Assembly: GCA_032173965.1 (NCBI GenBank)
Contig: JAVUNC010000004.1
Location: forward strand, 28,219,501-28,283,500
Direction: 5' to 3'
Length of the DNA stretch: 64,000 bases
Source of the DNA: Sitta carolinensis
Lineage: Eukaryota > Chordata > Aves > Passeriformes > Sittidae
Positions 51,501 to 63,500 of the stretch are shown here, in pieces (the first letter of the stretch is position 1; the number at the start of each line of letters is the position of its first letter). The translations under genes and the position numbers were made by a program. A model generated the notes under the pieces. That model ran no database searches and was not told the origin of the DNA. It saw only the letters and a list, made by a program, of their open reading frames with translations.

Positions 51501-54500
51501 AAATGAAAGACAACTCATTTGTAGTACATCCCTTTGTGACCTGTAGCCTCAGCCATTCAGTCAGTGTGGTGAACCAGGAGACTTTACCCCAAGCAATGTT
51601 ATGTCTGTCATAAAATGAAAACAACCCTCTCAGAATCATCATTCTCTTTTTCCTCTCAACTCTTGCTCTTGTCAGGTTGCATTATACATAGATAACACAA
51701 ATCTTGAAGACATGCCCTCTGGTGAAAAACAGAAATAACAATAACAACAACAAGATCTCTAACACAACATGCCAACCTGAGCATGATTTAATTACAGATA
51801 ATTGAAACATTTAAGAGCAGTGTTTAATAAAATAATAATACAAGCCCTGGTCAACAAACACAAAAATAAATTTAAGAAGAAAAGAAGAAGTGGTCTGTTC
51901 AATGATTATTCATTCCTAATATCAGATTCATTTGTTATTCTACATATTCAAAATATTCATTAAAATGTTTTGTTGGATCCACGCACAAATCAAAATACTG
52001 GAAATGTATAATTACTTTCTCTCTGTTACCTATTTAGTGGCTATAGCTCAAGGATTAGAATTGACAATATTGATGACGATGTTGATTAAAAAAAGAAATT
52101 ATGTAATGGGCTAAAGTGGTAAATAAATCTCTTGAACAACAAGGAGTCTTTTTGTAAAAGAGAGCAGAGAAAAAAGTACAGAAAGAATGAAGCATTTCTC
52201 TGAGCTGTTCACATTCTTCTAAAAACATTTTTGACCTCCACACATACTAGATTTTTTTTTTCCAAAGATTCTTTCTATAAATCCTGATCACATGGAAGAG
52301 TGCATACAATTTCATCTGTTCAGATATTCAGTTTGCTTGAGATTAATGTCTAACAAAACAGCAAAGGATTCTGTGTAATTAATCCACCTTCTTTTCTCTA
52401 AAACCAAATCCCTATTTTAAGGAACTTTTTGCTTAAAAAATATTTGGAAGCATATGACAGTGGAACAACTGTTTTATTATAATGAAGTGCTCCTATTTTT
52501 TTTTTTTTTTCATTTATATACTTTTCAGATAAGTTCCTTTAAAGCATTGGGTTGTAGTAGTTTCAGCTGAGTGCACAGAAGTACAGATTGAAGCACAGTT
52601 TCTGCAAAAGCTTGGTTCAGAAGATTGCACACCATGATTGTATAAATGCAGGAAGGCTAAAGTTCAATTTCAGAGGACTCCTTAAACTTTGACTTTTCTG
52701 CTTGGGGTAAATTGTAGGAGGCTTTAGTTGGGGTTTCAGAACATTTGCCAGGATGTGTTACCGAACTGAAAGGAAATGCATGAGATCATCTAGCCCAAAC
52801 TTGTGTCCTGTCAGAATCAGCTATACTTGTGTTATTCCAGCTTTTTATTTTTCTTGGCTGTTATTAAGGCCTCCAGTATGGAAGTCTGCATAGTCTGTTC
52901 AGGTAAACTGTACATCCTTTCCTTTACAGTTGTAAAGTTTTCTTTAATTTATATCCTTAGTCTTCCTTGACAAAATGTATACAAATTACTTTTTCCCTTT
53001 TCTGCTGTACACAAAGGGAATATATGATTTCCTTCTTCTTTGCACAAAATGTTTATTTAATAGTGTTTTACCATGATTGAAACTGAGACTGCTAACTAAT
53101 TTCACTGATGACAAAGTGGAAAATTACTTTGTATTGCTTGAGGCACTTCCTTCATAAAATACTGAATATATAGAAAACATCTCTTGCATGACATTAGGTT
53201 ATAAATATTTGAATGCATACCTGAAGATGTGTAGCCCTATCTTTAGACCTTACTCTGTTTATCTTAAAAGATGAATTATATTCTCAAACACTGGAACAGC
53301 CTTAAAATAGACAACTAAATTGTAAATAATTTATTATATTGAGGGAAGATAAAGTTCTGTGCCAAAACAGTTAAAGGACCGTCTATTTATTATCAGGAAA
53401 AAAAAAACAGTCTGTAATGAAGATTTTGTCAAATATGAACAACTTTCTCACAGTGGCATCACATTACAGGTGTGGTGTGACTATTCTGACAATTTATACG
53501 TCTAAAGAGCACTATATTTTACAGAATACTAGTCTTGGGTTTTGAAGTTGGAAAGTAAAGTGGTTTGCAGATTATGAGCAATTTCACGGTGTATTTTTAT
53601 TTCAAATTATCTTTCCTCCCTTCTATGTAAGGCTTACTAATTTAGTTTCTTACAGTTCCCCCTACCATAAAATGTGTTAATGAAATCATTAGTAATACTT
53701 AGCCATGAATCTAACATCATCTTAAAAAATAATGAAAAATGGTTGATGGTGTAGTTACTCTTCAAATTAATAATTCTTTTCAGTCTTTTATAGGTTTCTT
53801 AAGGGTTCATTGTTTTCTGTCCTTTTAAACCACATCCAGCTCTTAAGTTTACAGTAATTACTATGCAGTAATAAATTGTACTCCAATGCTGGTGGCCTAG
53901 GAGATCTGACTTTGTAAAGAGGCATTTTTATTATATCATACTTTCTGATAAATCAGGGGACAAAGGCAGTTGGACCCTGAGTCAAAGTCCAGTTAAACAT
54001 TTCAGTAATTTTTCAAGTATGCAGCCATACAGTGCAGGCAGATAGAAGCTGGGCTGACAACTGAAGTGTCAGTTTAACAGCTGCTTCATTTCACTATCTC
54101 TCGGCTCATAAACTTTATTTTTAATGAGCCTGCCTGTAAGACCAGTAAAAAGTGACCTTCACACAGAGAACTACAAGGACCTAGGGTGGTGACCAAAATA
54201 GCTTTCTTGGTCAGTGCATAATGTCACAGTGACCGTAGAACAGAAAATAAGCAGTATGATGAGATGTTATACTAACTACTGATGAAAATATTCTGTATTC
54301 TCATGCAGAAAGATTATTGTGATAGCTGCACAACAATTCACTACCTTCAATTTATACTAATCTGAACATCTTCAGTGGCTTTAATGGTATTGTGCCAGTT
54401 TACATCAACTGTGTGAATGGCTTGTGATCTTAAAGTTGTGTTTAGGAATTGTAAGCTGTTTTACAATAAGAAGAAACATTATATAATGAACAGACAATAA

Positions 54501-57500
54501 AGAGGCTGTTAATTTTCTTCACACATTGCTTGCTGGTCTTAAAAAAATTATCTTAATTAACTCTTAAATTTTCACCACTTTTCTTAGCTAAACACATTGC
54601 AACCTTCTGTGCAATGTGGTGTGCTGTTTTTCTCTGCTGTTTCTAAGGTTATGCTGCTAGTCTAACTCGAGGCAGTGTGGGCCTGGAGAGGTAGCTAAGG
54701 ATTGGGGAAAGGAACTTCCATGTTGGAGACTGAGAGGATGAAAAGAGAGGTGCTCTTGGAGCTGTGTGTGACTGGTGTGTATGAGGGAGAAAGGATCCTT
54801 GGGCTGGAAATTGAGCTTTCTGGGTATGTCATTTAACAAAAAAAAGAGTTCCAAACTGAGCTGTAGTTTTTAAGAGCAGCAAATTCTGAGATACTTTGAA
54901 TCATCTGCATCACAACCCTAGCTACTTTTGAAGCATGTATAATAACTTAGTCCTGTGACATAGTGGGCACATGCTAGACCTTTTTTATCATTGTGTCCAA
55001 AGAGCAACCAAAATTTCTTCCTGAAAGCACTACAGGCCATACTACAGCTCCCACTTCTGTTGTTAGAGATCTGCAAAAAAAACAGAGCTTTACTTGTTTG
55101 AAAGAATAAAACCCAGTCAAAAGTAGAATCATTTCAATTTATTATTTACATTCCTAAAGCAGCTGAGGCCATACTCCTGCGGACTTTGTATGTCCCAAAA
55201 CCATCAACAACTTAGCCCCTGCCATCTTTAAAGTGTGAATTTAAAATCTTGCAGGAGCATCGAAAAACAAATTGGAGGTGATCACACAGATGAAGCAAAA
55301 GGAAGCAAAATAATGCCCTACAAAATAACTTGCTGGACAGTTCAACAGCCTTCCTACCAGTGTTTATACAGGCAAAACAGCACGGCAGAATTTTTATGAG
55401 GACTGATCAATTGCTGTTATTACTGATATTAAAAGTAATTTCACGGCTCTTTTTCTCTTAAACCCTGTCTTCAAGTTGTGTGATGCCTTTCCTACAGTAT
55501 ATTCTGAGGCACACGTTAGATTAGGGAGTTCAGCTATATGGATGGTCTTTTATGTTGCATGTCTTTTGGGCTTGACTGAAGGTACACTCATGTTGGGGGT
55601 TGCCAACAACTCAGTATTGTTAAGCCTCAAAATCTGGAAATATATACTGGTGTGAGGAACAGGTGGATGATCATGTTACAGGAAAAGTTCTACTCTTTAG
55701 TGTTACTGTGCTGGCTGATGCTCTTTCCACTTCCTACTGAGACACAATGTATGAGTAGATGAGACAAATGGTAACATTTCACAAGAGAATTTTCTCAGCA
55801 AAAATGCACAAATCAAGTTCATGTTTGCTTTTACTTGTTTCCAAGAAGTAGTTCATAATGTTATGTGTACAGTATCAGTAATAGAAATTAATTTCTATCC
55901 ATTCTTGCACCTTTTTCTTTACTATTACTTTCCTGCACAATTATGTCCAAAATCTCCTTCTAAAAACAAAAGAAACTGCACAAAATTATTTCTGCAAGCA
56001 AGCTTCTTGCCTGATTATTCATTGCAGTATTCTGAAGACTAAGGGAGGTATTTCTGCTGAAATATTTATTTTAAAAATGCAACCTACCAAACAAATCAAT
56101 CAATGGTCTTAGTTCTCACTGTTTTGGTTTTTTTTTAAATAAATATTAATAGCACTATTATGCTTGTTCCTCTGTACCCATGGTATAGAGTAGATTCAGT
56201 CCCTGTCCATGATGCAGCAGGCAGGTATTCTCCAAAGTCTTAAGTATTTCTAGGGTTTTATCAAGGCAGTTCTGGTCCATAGCAATCCCCAGCTGCTCTT
56301 AAAGATGATTTAAGGCCATGGAGGAAGCCAGAAGCAGTCCCTTTGCCCAGCCCCAGGTGTCTTACATATATCTAGTTTATCTGAGGACTGGTTGAGAATG
56401 TAACCAAAATATGAACCAACAGCATGAAAAAAACCCATGCTGCTTAGAATTAGTATGTCAGAAGATGATTACATTTTCTTAAATTGCTTTCATGAGAGTT
56501 ATTTGGAACCCTTTTAAATACTTTCATTATATAGTGTATCCTTATGTATTATTTTATATAATGAAGGCTTGCATATCAACACAAAGTGTCTGAGGAGATC
56601 TGGAAGTGGGAAAAAGTATCTTTACACTCTTCCTTCCATGTCACCACCCTATTATCACAGAATCAAGGCTGGAAGAGACTTCCAATTCATCTAGTTCAAC
56701 TGTATGCTACATTAGTAATTCTTCCCTCTATATGCCTATATAAGGCAAGTTAAAAAGCAATTGAAGGTACCTTTTTAATGACTGTGACGACATTTTTGTT
56801 GCCAGTTCCATAATATTTTCAGACCTCTGCTTAGAGTTCTGTCTTGGGTAATTCTCTTCTATCTAAAATCCTTCAAACTCAGGATATTTTATGGTTCTAT
56901 GATATTTTTAGTTTTCAGTTCAGAAGAACTTGTGCTTTTATGCATAAATTATTATGTATATTTAAAAATAGGTTATTTGACCCATATGCTCTTTCTTTTA
57001 GCTTTGTCTGGCCTTATCCTACCTTTGTGATACTCTATGCATCTTCCTGGGATGCTGAGTCAGCTTTGAGAATTAAACAGATTCGCAAGTTCGCATTCTT
57101 ATCAGGAGGATACTTCTATCATATTTGTTTTGGATCACTAGCCCTGAACACATCTGCTGGGAGAGCTACTGCTAAAGTATGCTCTTTTGGCAGATACACA
57201 GGAGCTATTCATAATTTAATTTGCATTTCTTGGAAAAAGCAAACAGGATTCTTCCAAGTTAACACCTCTGTCCTAGTGCTACAGAAGAGAGCACCATAAC
57301 CAGCTTCCAACTGAACCACCTCTCATGCACTGACTAGCCAAGCTGGCTATCAGAGATGAAAGGTCTACTGTCCTGTAGTAAATTGGATTATAGCAAGTAC
57401 TGCCTTAGCATTTATTCCTTTCAGAGGTCCTAGTTGTTAAACGAGGGGCAGCTGTACAGCATCTGTTGTACAGATGTTCCTCTGAGGAGGTGCAGTTCCT

Positions 57501-60500
57501 TGCTGCATCATGACAACAAATTAAAGCCGCCATCGAGCCTATGGAGTTCCAAGTAGCAAATGTGTGAAATGCAAGAAATTCAGATGCTTGAATTCATAAA
57601 GTCAAGATTTATTCAGAAACAAAATCGATGATGATATGATAAAAAAAATACTGCTATCACTGTAGACCTATTATTTTGTCTTATCTTTAACAGGACTTTT
57701 TTTTTTTTTTTTGCTAGTTTTAATATTTAATATTTTGTCTGTGTTTAGAATTTATCACACATTTTTTTCAGTTAAGTAATTTCTGATAATAGTTTTTTTC
57801 ATTTGGTACAGATTAAAGAGCATCTTGCCAAGGGTCAGAGAACGTTGGCTGGTGATGGCATGTCCCAAGTAACCAAGACACTGTTGGATTTAACGCAGAG
57901 GAAAAATTTTTATGCTGGGGACCTTCTAATTTCTGTGGAAATTCTCAGAAATGTTACAGACACATTTAAAAGAGCAAGTTACATTCCTGCATCTGACGGG
58001 GTTCAGGTAAGAGAAACATTGTAAAGGTAATGTTTCAGTTGATGGAGTTTAGGTCTGTATATTGCAGTATACTGCATGGCAACTCTTTTGCCCACTGAGG
58101 AAACGAAAGGCTTCCGCATGATAGACATAAGCATTCTACAGGTAAAACTAAGATCCAAGTGTAAAATAAGATGAAGACTCAGCTATATTTAATTAGCCAA
58201 ATATCCAAAACAGTGCAGCAGATGAAAAATTTATAATACTTGCTCTGTAGCATTCCAGTATCTTTGTCTTTCAAGGTTTAGTCTGATTGATAGGAGGTAT
58301 TGGTGTTATTTGTGACTAAGAATTTTGCTTGCGTTCTTTGTTCCAGTTCCAGTTCATCTCAGTTTGAAACTAGTTCATTTCAGTTTGAAATCTGTCCACA
58401 ATGTTATGTAATTCTGGCATTGCTTCTTCATTTCAGATAAATAGAGCTCATTAATAGTGCACAGGAGCGATTTCTATTTCACATGTTAGATTAATTCTTC
58501 TTGTGCATGAGGACAAATGAAATGCTGTCAGAGCTAAAACCACTATAATTATTTCTACTTAATGGGCTAATTGCATAGTGTTGATTGAAAGAAATATTAT
58601 TCAGGAGTTAAATAATAAATAATAAAATTATTATAATAATATAAATAATAATAATAATAAAACCAACATAGGTTTGCCCAGGTTAAGCAAGGTTCCTTTC
58701 ACTGACTTCTGGTGATATAAAGTGAAATCCCAGCTCAGTAACAAAAGTTTAAAATTTACTGCCAATTTCTAAGAAACATGGATTTTTCCATATGTAAACA
58801 TATGTCATATTCTACCGTATTCTGGAGTATTGTATTTATTTTTTATTTTCATTAGGACATACTTTAATACTTCCTAGCTCATCATCAAAGTAAGTGACAA
58901 AAAGGTAAAGATTTAAAGTTGCATACGAATTCTTCTTTATGTAGAAGCTCTGTGTGGTATTCTAATTACATTCTATTTTTTTAACTAGATAAAGAGTAGA
59001 ATTTCTTAGTTGATGGTGTTTTGGGTTTTAGCAAAATTATCAGAAAAGCATGAGTGAGGTTTAAAGTTCCTAAAAGCCATAATTTATTATTTTGTGTGAT
59101 GTTCAGAAAAGTAGGTTATAACAAATTATGGAAAACAGTATTTTTTAAGACGCATACAAAAACAACACTTGAATTATGACTGAGAAAAAAAAAAATGAAT
59201 ATATTTGTTTCTTATACATTCCATCCATCTAGATAGCCCACCAAATTACTACAATGTCTGGTTTATATCCAGCATTAATATTCATGAATAGTACAAAGGT
59301 TGTGATTCAGAGGCTCCTTAACAAAATGAATGAACAGAAAAGTGAGATCAAATTTGAAATTTTTGAGCTAATTATCCAAGTGTGCTACTGCCTGATGTGC
59401 GGCATTGAAAATGCCACTTGTGTAGGCAGATGATGCCAAGAGCAAAATAAAGTTTATAAGGTAGGCATATTTAGTACCAAGTTAATTATTACATGACTGC
59501 TTTTACTTTTGCATCTTTTACCATTTTTTGCAACAATATCTATGTATACTTGCACATATAATGTCAGTGTTGTCCCTGAAAATAAGCCTTCTGATTTGTT
59601 TTAGTATAGTGAAGTCAGTTCTCATGAGTTGTAAGATAAACAAGAATCATGTTTGCATTCCTTTGTAAAAGATATCACCTGATGAACTTCTCAAGTGACC
59701 AGTGAAGATGGAGAGGTGGTAACTTCTCTGTCCAATCTCTGATCACTGTCCAGAAACTGATAGATACAAGGTCAACAATAAACTAGAGACTTCCTTTCTT
59801 CTTCTCTATCTGAACACCTGTTGTGTGTGTTACTGTGTATTTCTGTCTATGTCACAGTAACAGTCAGGAACAAAAATAACCATTTATGACACAGTTGAAT
59901 GAGAAGGTGTTTGTTCTGCATCAGTGACTGAAAATACCAGTACAGTGGCAGAAATTATTGCAACACAAGAGCCATTCCATTTTTCTGCAAGCAAGTTTTT
60001 TCATTTAATATTGGAATTCTTTAAAATACCCTCTGTGGGTACATTGAGGCTATGACTTAGACACTGTACTTATGTGAGAATGATTCTACCAGGAAGAAAT
60101 ACAAAATTTAAATAAGCAATATGAAAGTAACATTTAAGAATATTATCCAGAACTGGTCTAAAAGTGCTTGAACTTCCTTCTCAGGACAGGATGGCAGGAA
60201 AGTAACTACATTTCAGGACAGAATTGCAAAGCGAGTTGTACTGATGCAGCAGCCAACAGGAAAAAAGGTTTCTCTGCAAAGACGTTAGAGCAATATAATC
60301 CCTTTTATATTAGCCACAGGGACCATTGCTGTGAGTCAAGGTTTAACAGGATTGTCCAATCCTTTTTCCCTCCACCTTCCCCCTCCCACACACACATTCA
60401 CTATGCTAAGTCCAAAAGTGGAGGTGACTTAAGGCTATCCATTAATTTCTCCTAGGGAGGAATTCTCTAGCTGTATAAAAGGATTTATGACAGCTTTATG

Positions 60501-63500
60501 CCTGCAGAGAGGGTCAAAGAATTTGGACTGGAACAGAGAACGGCAGCCATTGTATTACAGAAAAAAAATTGAAAGGAAGGAAATTAAATTAGGAAAATGT
60601 AGTTGTCCATTCCCAGCTGTAACTGGCATGATCATCAAAAAAGCCTAGGCAAAAAAAAGGACTCCAAAATTTGGTTCTGGCTGTCCTAACATTTTCTATA
60701 GTGACCAGTTCAGTAATATGTAAACCCGGGTATGAAATAAAGAAGCTTGATTCTACAGGGAGGGCCAGTGTTTACTGCAGTAATACCCTCATGAGGATCA
60801 CATCCATAATGCTTCTAAAATTTAGCCTTCACACCTGCCAATCATTTTACTAAAGGACAATGCTGTTTCTTTCATGATTAATGCAATAAACAAGAGAGTA
60901 GTCAAAGCAGGACAAAGACTTCTTAACCCTTCTTCCCCTCTCACATTTTTGAAGTGCATCTCATATCTATTCATTATTGAAGTAGCAAATCCATTTGTTC
61001 ATCTCTGTTTAATTCACAAGCACTGGTATTGCTTTGAAAAATTGCTTTCAGTGAAAAACCTGTACACATCTTGCTCTCCAGTGCTACCATAAATATGGCA
61101 CCAATCAGGGTTAGAAATAGAGAAAAAAGATCTCAAGAAGAAGTATATTCTTATTATTAATTTAATATACCTAATTCATACTTTATTGGTAAGTGCAAAA
61201 AAATAGATAAGTTTCTGCTCATTTTTTGTTTGTGCTTGAGTCTGGCATTATTTATAAACTGACATATATTTCTGTCAATTATTGGTAATTTTAATGCTTT
61301 TTAACTAAAATAAATGTAAAATTTAACTAATACATAACATTATTAGCAAGCCCATGTAATATATCATCTACAGAGAACATTTTAAACTCCTGAGCGCTCT
61401 TCATGCAATCTAGGCAACTCTCAGATAGATCTCATTACACAGACATGGATACTTTTTCAATTAAGGCTTAGACTGCAGGGGAATCAGTGCCTGCAATGTG
61501 CAATGCAAAACTACCTTCAAAACAACTCTCTAGTATGATAAATTATCCCATGCTGAGTTCCATGCTGCTGCAGCTAGACTGCTACTGATGCCCTAATAAA
61601 TTAAAGTTAAAATTTCCATGCACTTCATTTCTACAATATGCACTGGAAGAGTTGAGAACTACCATGTTTAGAAACTACCATGTTTTCCTTCAGGCAAAAT
61701 CTTCATAAGGCCAAGTCTACCTAGTGCAAGTCTTCACCAAAACTACAATGCTCTACAGTAAATGCGATTATAGTGCCATGAAACTGGCATGCTTTGACCA
61801 ATATAGTTTATTTTACTTGGGGGACCAGTGAAAATGTACATTTTTCATAGCTGAAGTTTCATTAACAGAATTATGATTTGCCAACATGGTTAAACTAGCA
61901 AATCTTTTGTAACAAATACCAAATGTAACTCCTTGTGCTTTATTTTGCTATGGAATGTCTGAAAGGGATCAAATGTATTACGGGTATATAAGCAGTATGT
62001 AACTATAACTACTCTTCTTATTTTCAACTTGACTGGAAATTCTTTAGTATTTCTGCAAATTGGATCAAACCATGAATAAATACAATTTTCTTTTATGTCC
62101 TATCATTAATTCCCATCTTGTCCAAATACTTAAGAGTTTTCACAGGAGCTTGCTGAACTATTTTGTTTCTTTTCATGAAGTTTGTTGTGTTACTGAAGCT
62201 TGTGGATATTTTGCTAGTGACCTCAGTGGGAGAAGAGTTCTAGCCTCATTAATGAACAGGATTATTTTGTCCAAGTCAGCAAAACGTCAGTCACCTCTAG
62301 GGTAAATTTGGTCAGTTAAAGAAATTATTATCCACGTGAATTTTATAGTTAGCATGGTTAACTTCCTAATGGTTAAGAAAGATAGATCCTCTTGCTTGTA
62401 AAATGCTTAGTGTTGAGACCAGGTTAGACTGGTAAAATGTTATTATGTAAAAAAATAGTTTTCACAAGTTTTCTTCAATTTTGCATCCTAGAATGTTTTA
62501 CTTATATAGTTGTGAAACACCTAAAATGTCTGTGATATCTCAGTTTTTAAATTAATGTCTTTTCAAGTATATTCACCATAGACTAATGTTGGAAGTTTTT
62601 CCTTTCTAATTTCAGTCATTGTGCAGTTCAGTCCTTTGTACTTTCATAAATAGTGAGTTAAAAGTTGCTTCCTACTTAACCCTTATTTAAATCCTGTTTA
62701 TACCTCAAAATGGCTAAAAAGTAAGTGCAGGTGAGGTAATGACCAGTAATCTGAGATCCAGGAGGGTCACATGGTTGGTATTCCAAAGATTAAAGAATTT
62801 TTAAAATCTTTAATCTTTTAAATTCGTTAAAGATTTTTAGAAATTGTGGGGAACTTAATTGCATTCTTCAGCTAAGGTTACTGGAAACTACTACTATGAA
62901 GGAACAGGTAAATTATAATTGGTGGGCTGTAGACAAAATTGACATTCTGCACAAAATGTGATACTGAGATGAGAACAGACTGCACAAATTCTTAGCTTTT
63001 AAGGATGAAGAAGTTGGGAATACAAATTGCTAGAGAGAGCAGACAAAATTAGAAAGGAAATTTCTCCACAAACATTTGGAGAAAAGTGATTTTTTAAATG
63101 TATGGTTTGTATCTAACTGTCCTGCCTTTTTTTTTCCCCTATACTTAAATGAATAGGAGAATCAGAGAAAGAAATTAACAGCTTAAGGTCAAAGAAACAG
63201 AAACTGCTCATTCCTTTTATGTTGAAATTCCTAAAAGGATAGAGGCAAGTGTGACATATAAAAGTAAGAAGTATCTGGTTTGAAACAGTATTGGCCAATG
63301 AAATGTCATTGAATGCCCTATGTATGGTTATTATGGATCATTTTCTCATTTTCAATAGAAGCTAAAGATCTGAGACTGGTGCTTTCTTAAATGTACTTTG
63401 GTTTTTTGCAAATTCTGTAGCTGTCTAATTTCTGGAATGAGAGCAATTTGCGAATAGAACACCATCAAGCTTAGAAGTTCAGCAAGTTTAAAACAGTTCT

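Larger units (their letters stand above)
42994..57811 (+). other. ADGRB3 intron between HRM and GAIN
   Basis: A 14.8-kb intron. CR1 fragments lie at 48954-49345 (minus), 50272-50570 (plus) and about 56653-56720 (minus), with a weak one near 44713-44765. A-runs lie at 47926 and 48537, and a T-run at 57697. The remaining sequence is AT-rich. Open frames such as 43997-44392 and 56844-57299 show no known domain and no exon-like borders that I could defend. Confidence 0.85.

Noticed and set aside
52765..52875. CR1-like words (GATCATCTAGCCCAAAC)
   Set aside because: Only about 17 bases resemble the CR1 tail and the flanks do not continue the match.
56844..57299. A 151-residue plus-strand open frame
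   Set aside because: No recognised domain. The residue pattern looks like translated AT-rich intron, there is no match to the ADGRB3 order, and the HRM exon joins the GAIN exon directly without it.
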